Of a stretch of 45,520 bases of DNA, positions 27,097-34,793 are shown piece by piece. The notes beneath the pieces are model-generated. The model made no database searches and had not been told where the DNA came from. It saw only the letters and a program-made list of their open reading frames with translations. Positions within the stretch are counted from its first letter, which is position 1. Each line of letters opens with the position of its first letter. Source of the DNA: Planctomycetota bacterium (lineage in GTDB: Bacteria > Planctomycetota > Planctomycetia > JALXBF01); contig JALSID010000376.1 of the NCBI GenBank assembly GCA_026981825.1, positions 1-45,520 of the forward strand. The letters are read 5' to 3'. Both the position numbers and the translations under genes were made by a program.

Positions 27097-27177
27097 GACG
27101 ACCTCCTTTCGTGTTTCAGACGTGGCCAGATCAGGCTCGAAGCCGGCTGGGCTGCAGACTACCGCTGCGTTTAACTG

Positions 27178-27193
27178 TACACTGAACCGTGTA
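27178..27193. promoter_or_regulatory. Inverted repeat in divergent promoter region of MetE-like gene
   Basis: TACAC-TGAACC-GTGTA is an inverted repeat with 5-base arms, about 85 bases upstream of the MetE-like start and 120 before the coiled-coil gene. It lies in the least GC-rich part of the gap (tttaactgtacactgaacc). It may be an operator or overlap a promoter; no SAM or cobalamin riboswitch was recognised. Confidence 0.3.
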
Positions 27194-27315
27194 TGGCTCG
27201 CCAGCGGGATCGGTCTCAGTCCTGGAGGAGTCGCTTGCCGGGTTCTGGCGGGCTGGTCAGCGCGGCGACCCAACAGGCATGGTGGGGCCTGGGATGTGAG
27301 TAAGCGGAGTGGGCG

Positions 27316-28557
27316 ATGCGAGTCGCCAAGGGACTAATCTGGCTTGCCATTGGGGTGATCATCGGCCTGGGCGTTGCCCGATTCACGCCGTCCCGAGAAA
27401 AACCGGTACAACCGGCCAAATCGGATCTGGATCGCGAACGGCTCGATGCCGAGTTGCGCCGGTGGCAGGAACACTGGCAGAAGCTCACGAAGGAATGGGG
27501 GGGCAAACAGGCGGCACAGCCTCAAAAGCTGATCGATGCTCTGCACAGCCTGCGTGTCGAGTTGCTCCGCCTCACGGAGCTTCCCTCCGACACCAATCTT
27601 CCCGCTCTGGTCAGGAGGATCATCCAGGAACGCGACGAGCTGCAGGAGCAGCTTAGAGCGGCGCGCGAGGCCCTGCTCGCCGCTACTGCCGTCAAAGACG
27701 AGCCACCGCCGCAGGAACTGGTGGCCTATGCCGAGGATCTCCACCGCGAGCGGCTCGAGCACCAGGGCCAATTGGACGAGCTCCTCCGCCAAAAGGATGA
27801 GGAGATTGGCCGCCTTGCCGACCGTCTGAAGAGTTTGGCCACGCGTCTGCAGCAGGAGCGGCAAAGCCGGCGTGAGATCGAGCTGGAGATGCTCCGTCAG
27901 GTTGATCGCCTGAGAGCGGCACTGGAGGGGTTGAAGAAATACGTGCCCCCTCCTCTGGAGATCCAGCGGCAAAAGGCCGATGGGAAGATTGTCCGGGCAA
28001 ACAACGCAAAGGGTATCGCGTGGATCAACCTGGGCAGTCGCGAGCACGTCCGGCCAGGGATCACATTCTCCGTCTGGTCCGCGCTGGATAGCGTAGCCAT
28101 CGATCGACCTAAGGCAAAGCTCATGGTCACACGCGTCATCGACCGCGGACTTTCTGAAGCGAGAATCCTCGAATGTGATCCACGTCACCCGGTGGTTCCG
28201 GGGGATCTGATCGCGAGCGTAGCCTGGGCACCAGGAACGCGCCCCACGTTCGTTCTGGCGGGAGTGATCGATCTTGACGGTGACGGCGAAGACGACCGGG
28301 CAATCGTGAAGAACGCTATCCACAGACAGGGGGGCGAGGTTGTGGCCGAGCTGCTCCCCGACGGAACAGTGATCGGGCACCTGACACCTCGCCTGCGCTA
28401 CTTCGTGCGGGGATCGGTCACCGCTTCCCATGCTCGCGCGGCCATGGAACGGCTCGAGCAGGAGGCGCGGGACTACGGTGCCTACATTATCGACGTGGAC
28501 AAGCTGGCGGATTACCTCGGGATTTCCCTTGCGGCTTTGCGACGAAGGCAACCCTAG
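27316..28557 (+). CDS. Membrane-anchored coiled-coil protein with beta-rich C-terminal domain, unknown function
   Basis: 413 residues from ATG 27316 (GGAG six bases upstream). A signal anchor spans residues 5-22 (KGLIWLAIGVIIGLGVARF). Residues about 35-220 are charged heptad-like helices (RERLDAELRRWQEHWQKLT, RLADRLKSLATRLQQERQSR). A beta-rich domain follows with NAKGIAWINLGSREHVRPGI, KLMVTRVIDRGLSEARILEC and VVPGDLIASVAW, then VIDLDGDGEDDRAIVKNAIH and GGEVVAELLPDGTVIGHLTP and a helical end. The N-in anchor would place the coiled coil outside the cytoplasm. I recall similar proteins in planctomycetes but know no function. It ends 10 bases before metF on the same strand, so the two are likely cotranscribed. 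Confidence 0.85.
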   Translation: MRVAKGLIWLAIGVIIGLGVARFTPSREKPVQPAKSDLDRERLDAELRRWQEHWQKLTKEWGGKQAAQPQKLIDALHSLRVELLRLTELPSDTNLPALVRRIIQERDELQEQLRAAREALLAATAVKDEPPPQELVAYAEDLHRERLEHQGQLDELLRQKDEEIGRLADRLKSLATRLQQERQSRREIELEMLRQVDRLRAALEGLKKYVPPPLEIQRQKADGKIVRANNAKGIAWINLGSREHVRPGITFSVWSALDSVAIDRPKAKLMVTRVIDRGLSEARILECDPRHPVVPGDLIASVAWAPGTRPTFVLAGVIDLDGDGEDDRAIVKNAIHRQGGEVVAELLPDGTVIGHLTPRLRYFVRGSVTASHARAAMERLEQEARDYGAYIIDVDKLADYLGISLAALRRRQP

Positions 28558-28567
28558 CGGCGCAGCA

Positions 28568-29491
28568 ATGGCAAAGACATTTCCCGCTTTCTACCGCGAG
28601 AAGCAGCCGGTGATTTCCTTCGAGGTCTTTCCTCCGCGCGACCCCGCGGCTGAGGAACGGTTCTGGCGCGTGTTGCCCGAACTGGTCAACCTGCGCCCGG
28701 ATTTCATCACGGTTACCTACGGCGCCATGGGGAGCACGCGGGATCGGACCATCGAGATCGCGGCACGTGTGAAGGCTCAGTTCGGGCTCGAGACCGCCTG
28801 TCATTTGACCTGCGTGGGGGCGTCCAGGGGGGAATTGACCGAGATCATCACGGAGATCTACTCCCGCGGAATCCGCAACATTGTGGCGCTCCGTGGTGAT
28901 CCCCCCAAAGGCGAGACCGAATTTCGGCCCCCTGCAGACGGGTTCTCCCACGCTAACGAGCTCGTCGCGCACATTCGGCAGCTCGAGCGCGAGAACAACT
29001 GGGAACGGCTCGGCATCGCGGTCGCCGGATACCCCGAGAAACATCAGGAAGCGCCAGACATGGACACGGACCTCCGCTACCTAAAGCAGAAGGTCGAAAC
29101 GGGGGCCGATGTCGTGATCACCCAGCTCTTCTTCGACAACCGCGACTTCTACCGTTTCCGCGAGCGCGCCCAGGCGATCGGCATCCAGGTGCCGATTGTG
29201 CCCGGCTTGATGCCGATCCTCTCCGCCCGCCAGATCCGGCGGATCACAACAATGTGCGGTGCTTCGATTCCCCCACCGCTGGCCGAAGAATTGGCCAGAG
29301 CCGAGGGGGACGATGCCCTTGCAGAGCAGATCGGCGTCCGCCAGTGCATCGAACAGGCGAGCGACCTGCTCCGAAACGGAGTTCCTGGCATCCACTTCTA
29401 CGTGCTCAACCGCTCATCCCACATGCGCGCCGTCATGGCGGCTCTCCGGCCGGTTATCGAAGAAGTGCTCCGCGTTCCGGAACAAGCATGA
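28568..29491 (+). CDS. metF: 5,10-methylenetetrahydrofolate reductase, MetF
   Basis: 307 residues from ATG 28568, where family similarity begins; the frame extends upstream into the preceding gene. It reduces 5,10-methylene-THF to 5-methyl-THF with FAD and supplies the methyl group for methionine. Characteristic blocks are PVISFEVFPPRDPAAEERF, DFITVTYGAMGSTRDRT, RNIVALRGDPPKGETEF, GIAVAGYPEKHQEAPDMDTD, GADVVITQLFFDNRDFYRF and PIVPGLMPILSARQIRRI, then GIHFYVLNRS at the end. It sits 10 bases after the coiled-coil gene and about 1.5 kb from the divergent MetE-like gene, which suggests, but does not prove, a shared one-carbon role. Confidence 0.96.
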   Translation: MAKTFPAFYREKQPVISFEVFPPRDPAAEERFWRVLPELVNLRPDFITVTYGAMGSTRDRTIEIAARVKAQFGLETACHLTCVGASRGELTEIITEIYSRGIRNIVALRGDPPKGETEFRPPADGFSHANELVAHIRQLERENNWERLGIAVAGYPEKHQEAPDMDTDLRYLKQKVETGADVVITQLFFDNRDFYRFRERAQAIGIQVPIVPGLMPILSARQIRRITTMCGASIPPPLAEELARAEGDDALAEQIGVRQCIEQASDLLRNGVPGIHFYVLNRSSHMRAVMAALRPVIEEVLRVPEQA

Positions 29492-29851
29492 CGCCGTCCA
29501 GCGTCCGGTCGCTCGGGCGCGATTACGACGGCCGTCCTCCCGCTCCGCCGTTGTCCGACCCCGGCCGGCAACGCCGCATTCTCACCCCCCAAGGCCCCCA
29601 TCCGCAACGGCAATCGCACCGTCCTGCCCTGCCGACCAACCTGCGGCCCGTGTGCCCGCTCGAACTCTTCCCCCCATCCGTTCGGCTCACGAATAACACC
29701 GGAACAGGGCGCAGGCTGCGGGAAGATTCCGCACTTGCGCAAACCAATCCCGCACCATGGCTACTCGGTGCCGCCAAGCATGCGGCCCGGAGGATGCACC
29801 GATCCCCGCGAGCCAGGCACTGCTTTTCAAAACTTCTCCGACTGCGTGTGG
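29492..29851. other. Convergent intergenic gap
   Basis: 360 bases between the 3' ends of metF and the leftward DUF302 gene. It has several C-runs and no recognised gene, terminator or repeat. Confidence 0.35.
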
Positions 29852-30268
29852 CTAAGACGAACGCGCAGCTTCGTCGACGATCGCCTGCAGCTCGGCGGAC
29901 ACCTTCTCGACTACCTCCTTACACTGCTGGAAGGCATCGGGGAAGATCTGAGGCATCACCGTCGATGGCAGGATCGTGGCTATCCGTGTGTTGCCATCGT
30001 CGGTGTAAACGAGAATACTGCACGGCATGCACAGCCCCACCAGAGGTTCAGCCTGCAGTAGCGTGTTCGCCGGTGCGGGGGCGCAGATATCGATCGACTT
30101 AATCCGCCTGGATTGGGGGAAACCCTTGGCCGTGAGAATCTCTGAGAACTCATGGGCCCCCAGGATGCCGAACTTGTGCGCCTCTGCCGCTCGCCGCACG
30201 GCTACGCAAGCATCCTCAAAACTCTTCTCGGTGCTCACGCAGTAAACACACTTCGTCTCTGTGGCCAT
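29852..30268 (-). CDS. DUF302 family protein
   Basis: 138 residues from ATG 30268, preceded by AAAGGAGG at good spacing. The sequence shows the DUF302 alpha/beta pattern: FEDACVAVRRAAEAHKFGIL, then a beta-strand with CAPAPANTLLQAEPLVGLCM, PCSILVYTDDGNTRIATILP and a C-terminal helix EVVEKVSAELQAIVDEAARS. The Cys-Met-Pro-Cys of LCMPCSILVY is typical of the family, in which the first Pro-Cys strand is conserved. The fold is known but the biochemical role is not; membership near metal, heme or redox genes has been noted in some bacteria. It is cytosolic, with no signal peptide. It is codirectional with and just downstream of nothing obvious; the Dabb gene ends 91 bases upstream. Confidence 0.85.
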   Translation of the reverse strand: MATETKCVYCVSTEKSFEDACVAVRRAAEAHKFGILGAHEFSEILTAKGFPQSRRIKSIDICAPAPANTLLQAEPLVGLCMPCSILVYTDDGNTRIATILPSTVMPQIFPDAFQQCKEVVEKVSAELQAIVDEAARSS

Positions 30269-30359
30269 CGGTCTGCCTCCTTTGCCGTTCCAGGTTGGAC
30301 TGGCACCGATTTTCGCTTGCCGGTACGTGCGTCGTTACGCCCCCCGCACCGCGCACCAC

Positions 30360-30779
30360 TCACTCGCTGTAGAAATCCGCCACGCGGACCGTCTCCACCA
30401 GTTTGCCTGCCTTCTCGGCGTACTGCACGTGCAGCGGGTGGTCGAGATAAGTCTGGATGTCCTCAAGCCGATCGAAGTAGACGTACAGCCCCACGTCGTA
30501 GTCGCGGATGTGGATGGGACGATCGCCCGGAGCCCGTCGCCCCGCCTTCACGTCACGAACAACAGGGACCTTGGAGAGCAACCGGTGAGCTTCGTTGATC
30601 AGCGTATCCGCAGCGTCCTTCGGGGCGTCGCTCTTTAGCTTGAAGAACACGACGTGCACCACCCCTTTTGGCTTGGCCGGAACCGCGGTCGCCTTGCGAT
30701 GGAGCAAAACCCCGGCCAGGGCGCCCACAAGAAGCAGAGCAACATACGAGCCACATCGGATAGCAACGCGGTGCCTCAT
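30360..30779 (-). CDS. Membrane-anchored Dabb (stress-responsive A/B barrel) domain protein
   Basis: 139 residues from ATG 30779 (GGGAGAGAAG upstream); a longer frame runs to 30974 but the extension overlaps the divergent promoter and lacks family features. An N-terminal hydrophobic stretch SYVALLLVGALAGVLLHRKA looks like a signal anchor or signal peptide. The Dabb domain follows: GVVHVVFFKLKSDAPKDAAD, LINEAHRLLSKVPVVRDVKA, DVGLYVYFDRLEDIQTYLDH and PLHVQYAEKAGKLVETVRVA. Dabb proteins are small dimeric ferredoxin-like barrels related to plant stress proteins and polyketide cyclases; most have no known reaction. An exported version is common in planctomycetes in my experience. It is divergent from the HAD gene. 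Confidence 0.88.
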   Translation of the reverse strand: MRHRVAIRCGSYVALLLVGALAGVLLHRKATAVPAKPKGVVHVVFFKLKSDAPKDAADTLINEAHRLLSKVPVVRDVKAGRRAPGDRPIHIRDYDVGLYVYFDRLEDIQTYLDHPLHVQYAEKAGKLVETVRVADFYSE

Positions 30780-30942
30780 GGTGCTTCTCTCCCGTTGTCG
30801 AACGATCCTACCGGTCCTGACCATTGTACCTGTCCATCGTCGTACCTCGCCCGACGCACAAAAACTCCTTAGCATTCCAAACAAGCCGCCGGCATACAAC
30901 GGCGACCGGGCACACGAGTACCCTACGAGAGGAGGAACCACT

Positions 30943-31614
30943 TTGGCCGAACCATACGGTGCCATCTTCGACATGGACGGCGTCCTGATCGATTCGTTCG
31001 AAGCGCACTACGAAAGTTGGAAGAGAGTGGCCGAAACACACGGCCTACCGCTATCGCGCGCCGACTTTGCCCGTACGTTCGGGCGCACGTCGCGGGAGAT
31101 TATCCAGACGCTGTGGCCGGAAATTGGGTGCGACGAGGCGAGGGTCCAGGCGATCGACGACGAGAAAGAGGCGTTCTTTCGTGAGATCATTGCGGACCGA
31201 TTACCGGAGATGCCCGGCGCGCGCGAGCTTCTCGCGTCCCTCCGCAGGGAGGGGTGGAAGATTGCGATCGGGTCGTCCGGACCACCGGAGAACGTCCGTC
31301 TGGTCGTTCGAGCGTACGGTGCTGAGTTCTTTGACGCTGTGGTCACCGGCATGGATGTGCAGCGAGGCAAGCCGGAACCGGATGTGTTCCTGCTTGCTTC
31401 GGAACGCACGGGGGTTGAACCACGGCGTTGTGTGGTGCTCGAGGACGCACCGGCGGGCATCGAGGCCGCTCACCGGGCAGGCATGGTGGCGGTGGGGGTC
31501 GCCAGCACGGGACGGTCGCGGGAACAGCTTGCCGCGGCCGAGCTCGTGGTCGAGTCGCTAGCCGAACTCACGCCGGCCTTACTTCGCCAACTCGTTCTCA
31601 GCCGACGGCAATAA
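30943..31614 (+). CDS. HAD-superfamily phosphatase / beta-phosphoglucomutase-like hydrolase
   Basis: 223 residues from a TTG at 30943, chosen because AGGAGG stands seven bases before it and the protein then opens at the first HAD strand. The motifs are AIFDMDGVLIDS (nucleophile and acid Asp), WKIAIGSSGPPENV (motif II Ser), GKPEPDVFLLASERTG (motif III Lys) and CVVLEDAPAGIEAAHRAGM (motif IV acidic pair). A helical C1 cap lies between motifs I and II (RTFGRTSREIIQTLWPEIG). Members act on small phosphorylated sugars or other phosphomonoesters, or interconvert sugar phosphates; the substrate here is not predictable. Cytosolic, monocistronic, divergent from the Dabb gene. Confidence 0.92.
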   Translation: MAEPYGAIFDMDGVLIDSFEAHYESWKRVAETHGLPLSRADFARTFGRTSREIIQTLWPEIGCDEARVQAIDDEKEAFFREIIADRLPEMPGARELLASLRREGWKIAIGSSGPPENVRLVVRAYGAEFFDAVVTGMDVQRGKPEPDVFLLASERTGVEPRRCVVLEDAPAGIEAAHRAGMVAVGVASTGRSREQLAAAELVVESLAELTPALLRQLVLSRRQ

Positions 31615-31622
31615 AAGCTCGG

Positions 31623-33050
31623 CTACTGGAGACCCGAGTTCGTCTTGGCTCGGTTCCGCAGCACGCGATCGATTACGAAGAAGGGAATCCCGCAGAGCAC
31701 GGGGATGACGCCGATCAGGGCAAGCCAGCGTGCATAGGCAAGCGATGACCACAACATGTAGACGGAACTCGCTACGAAGAACAGGACGGGGACTGGGTAG
31801 AAGGGCACACGGAAAGGGCGTTCAATGTTCGGATACTTCTGACGAAGTACAACGACGGAGAGACCGCTCAGGCTGAAGAAAAACCAGAACACCGGTGCCG
31901 TACCGGCGACCAGCGCTTCGAAGCCTCCCTGGTACTGTTCCCACGGGATCGGCCCAACCTGGAAAGCGGCCAGGAAGGAATCGAGCAGCCGCTGCCCTGT
32001 TCGTGTGCCGACGAGCAGGACGAACGCAAGGGAGATGATCCCCTGGACGAGCAGCGCCTGTATGGGGGCCGCACGCTTCGTGTCCCACCGCGCCAGCCAG
32101 CCCAGCGAGGGGAAGTCCTGGCCCAGCACGACGTAGACACGCGCGCCCGTGAAGATCATGCCGTTGATTGCCCCTGCAGCCGAGAGCATGATCATGATGC
32201 TCACGAGTTGCCCCGCCCGGGTACCGAAGACGTGGGAAAGAACAGCCTCTGCGGGTGTCGCCGTACCACGAAGCTCCTCAAAGCTCAGCACAGCCAGATA
32301 AGCTACGTTGACGAGAAGGTACAAGGCCGTGATTCCGGCAATTCCGTAGATCAGAGCCCGGGACAGATCTCGCTTCTGGTCCTCCACCTCCGCAGCAAGA
32401 AAAGCGCACTCATTCCACCCCCCATATGCGTACAGAACGAACACCAGGGCAAGCCCAAGCCCGGCCCCCTCGATTGGGCGAGGCGCAGCGAAGACGCCTT
32501 CGTAGCTGCCCCACAGCAGTCCGACGGTGGCGACGAGCAGAAGGGCGAGCACTTTGGTCATGCTCAACAGGTTTTGCAGCCGCTTGCCCACCACCATGCC
32601 GAAGCAGTTGGTCACGGTGAGGAACACAATGATGGCCGCTGCGAAGCTCACCACCACGCCCGGATGCCGCCCGAACAGACTGCCCGCATAATCGGCGAAC
32701 GCGTACGCTACGCTACCAATGCTGCCGGTCAAGATGACGATGAGTTGGCCCCATGCGAAGAGAAAGCCTGTCGCCGTTCCGTACGCTCGGCGGAGGTACT
32801 CGTACTCACCCCCCATTCGAGGGAAGGCGGTAGCCAATTCGGCGTAGCAAAAGGCACCCATGAGGGAGAGAAAACCCCCAAGCAGCCATACGCCCAGGCC
32901 GGCCAGGGGGGTCGACACATTCTGGTAAACGAGCGGTGGGCTGCGGAAGATCGCCGTGCCTACAACAATGCCCACGATAACGCTCACCGCGTCCCAGACC
33001 CGTAGAGTCGGGCGGGGCTCGGTGATAACAGGTGATCTGTTGTCGGCCAC
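31623..33050 (-). CDS. APC-superfamily amino acid permease
   Basis: 475 residues with about twelve hydrophobic segments. The N-terminus has VSVIVGIVVGTAIFRSPPLV, matching the conserved GxGIF-type TM1 of APC amino acid transporters (here GTAIF), followed by GLGVWLLGGFLSLMGAFCYA with AELATAFPRMGGEYEYLRRA, the TM2-TM3 signature. Later come FVLYAYGGWNECAFLAAEVE and RVYVVLGQDFPSLGWLARWD, then KYPNIERPFRVPFYPV near the C-terminus, which is typical of LAT/APA-like antiporters or symporters. It should move amino acids or related compounds across the inner membrane. The gene starts 6 bases after the stop of the exported methyltransferase gene on the same strand, so the two are probably cotranscribed. 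Confidence 0.93.
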   Translation of the reverse strand: MADNRSPVITEPRPTLRVWDAVSVIVGIVVGTAIFRSPPLVYQNVSTPLAGLGVWLLGGFLSLMGAFCYAELATAFPRMGGEYEYLRRAYGTATGFLFAWGQLIVILTGSIGSVAYAFADYAGSLFGRHPGVVVSFAAAIIVFLTVTNCFGMVVGKRLQNLLSMTKVLALLLVATVGLLWGSYEGVFAAPRPIEGAGLGLALVFVLYAYGGWNECAFLAAEVEDQKRDLSRALIYGIAGITALYLLVNVAYLAVLSFEELRGTATPAEAVLSHVFGTRAGQLVSIMIMLSAAGAINGMIFTGARVYVVLGQDFPSLGWLARWDTKRAAPIQALLVQGIISLAFVLLVGTRTGQRLLDSFLAAFQVGPIPWEQYQGGFEALVAGTAPVFWFFFSLSGLSVVVLRQKYPNIERPFRVPFYPVPVLFFVASSVYMLWSSLAYARWLALIGVIPVLCGIPFFVIDRVLRNRAKTNSGLQ

Positions 33051-33056
33051 GATTCC

Positions 33057-33935
33057 TCACCGTTTCTTGATCGTGAACCCGATTCCCGCTGCGTCCATGA
33101 ACAGGAAGGTGGTTTCCAGGTCAGGGTTCGTTGTCACCATTTCGATGTAACGCGGATCAGGGGCAGGTCGGTTCATGTTGTGGGCCAGGATGACCCCACC
33201 TGGACGAACCTTGGGCAGGAGCTTTTCCAGGTAGTCCGGATAGCCCGGCTTGTCCGCATCGATGAACACCAGGTCAATCGGCCCCTTATGGCGAAGCACG
33301 GTTTCGTGAGCGTCGCCGGGGATGATCTCGATCAAATCGGCCACCCCAGCTTTCTCGAAGTTCTCACGCGCCATCCGAATCCGTTCTGGGTCGATTTCGT
33401 GCGTGTAAAGCTTGCCACCGGTCTCCTTGAGAGCCAGGCTGAACCAGAGCGCCGAATAGCCCGTGCTGGTACCGATTTCCACCACATACCTGGCACCGAT
33501 GGCCTCGGCCACCTGTCGCAGGAAACGGCCGTCACGTTGAGGCACATTCGCGAACCATGGCCCCCGTTCCATCTCGTGCAGTACTTCGAGCACCTTCCGC
33601 TCGAACGGATCCTTCGCTAACGGCTCTTTCTCCAAGGTCAGGCCTCCACGGAACGGTGACCTCGCTATCTGGGGGGCGCGGCGGAGCCGTGGCCGCGGCA
33701 GCTCTGCTGCCTCGATGCGACCGTCATCGTTTCGGTCCAGCCGACGGAGTACCTGGGCGGCGCCGGCGATCTCCTCCGCGTCAATCACACCGTCGCCATT
33801 TCTGTCGAACAGGTTAAGCAAGGGCGGCCGCGGCTGCGGTCGACCTCCTCGTTCCCCACGCTGCGCCACCACCAGTGATCCGATCAAAGCAGAACCACAC
33901 ACTGCCACAGCGAGAACCATGAGGTACCGACGCAT
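33057..33935 (-). CDS. Exported O-methyltransferase-like protein with two EF-hand motifs
   Basis: 292 residues from ATG 33935 (GGGAGG nine bases upstream); the frame reaches 34097 without family features. An N-terminal signal peptide (YLMVLAVAVCGSALIGSLVV) is followed by two EF-hand-like loops, DRNGDGVIDAEEI and DRNDDGRIEAAEL, giving a calcium-binding linker. The rest is a class I SAM methyltransferase of the CCoAOMT/O-methyltransferase family 3: YVVEIGTSTGYSALWFSLAL (motif I), YTHEIDPERIRMARENFEKA, LVFIDADKPGYPDYLEKLLP and KVRPGGVILAHN. An exported protein would not meet cytosolic SAM, so either the signal is a false prediction, or the protein works in an internal compartment, or it does not methylate. 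The APC permease gene follows directly. Confidence 0.9.
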   Translation of the reverse strand: MRRYLMVLAVAVCGSALIGSLVVAQRGERGGRPQPRPPLLNLFDRNGDGVIDAEEIAGAAQVLRRLDRNDDGRIEAAELPRPRLRRAPQIARSPFRGGLTLEKEPLAKDPFERKVLEVLHEMERGPWFANVPQRDGRFLRQVAEAIGARYVVEIGTSTGYSALWFSLALKETGGKLYTHEIDPERIRMARENFEKAGVADLIEIIPGDAHETVLRHKGPIDLVFIDADKPGYPDYLEKLLPKVRPGGVILAHNMNRPAPDPRYIEMVTTNPDLETTFLFMDAAGIGFTIKKR

Positions 33936-34793
33936 GATCACGTACCTCCCTTTCTCGAGTTCGGGAGTCAGCACAGCAGTCTCACTCATCGGCGGGCTGC
34001 AACTCGTGAGCCGCCTTGCCCTGGCGCACACCGTTTGGGCCGCGCCAGCAGGGCCATGACGCTGGCCTGACGGCCCGGTCTTCATAAAGAGCCGCAAGCC
34101 GTTGCACGCTCTCGTGACGCGCGACGTTCACATCATGCAGCTTCGCGCGCCTTTTCTCGATATCCCACAGCTCCCATAGACCGCGAAAACAGCCGGGGCG
34201 GTGCTTGCAATTGGCGGGGGCTCAGGCCGGTCCGCCGGTGCCGAACCAGATAGCCGCCGAAGCCCCAATGGATGAGCTCCATGGTAGCGAGTCTGCACAG
34301 ACGGAGGGGAGCGCCCTCGGCGCGCTCGTTCCATCTCGCGCTATGTGCCCCCATCCTCGAGCGCGAAGCCTCATTGCTCGCGGATCGAAGGTATGCCTGG
34401 GAAAGCGTCGCGCGGCGGGGCGGGCATGCGGCGGAACGGGCTGCCGGGGCGCTGCGCAAACGTCCGATGCAGGCCGGCGAAGATCGCGTCCGCTCCAGCG
34501 AATAACGCAATAGAAAAGCTGCCGCACCGGTGTGCGTGGTCCCGACCGAGTGGGTTGCCTCGCAGAGACGTTCCAATAGCGGCCCCCGGGAAGCGTTCCC
34601 ACAACTTTGGATCTGACGGCGACCCGCGTGGGTAGATGGCAGAGTCGGTGGAAGGCGACCGCCGAGCGGCCTGACGGATATTCCTTCAGCATCCAGAAGC
34701 ACACGCGATCCGCAGCGTGGGTGATCGGCGGCTTGGTTCCCTGTCTGTCCGCATGCATGGAGCTCCCCGCAGCAGGTAGCAAGGGCTCGAGCG
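33936..34793. other. Longest intergenic gap in the window
   Basis: 858 bases between the leftward methyltransferase and the rightward membrane-anchored gene. Long frames on the minus strand (up to 840 bases at 34133-34972) have Arg/Pro/Ser-rich composition and overlap the start of the rightward gene; I treat them as artefacts. No promoter, RNA or repeat was recognised. Confidence 0.3.
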
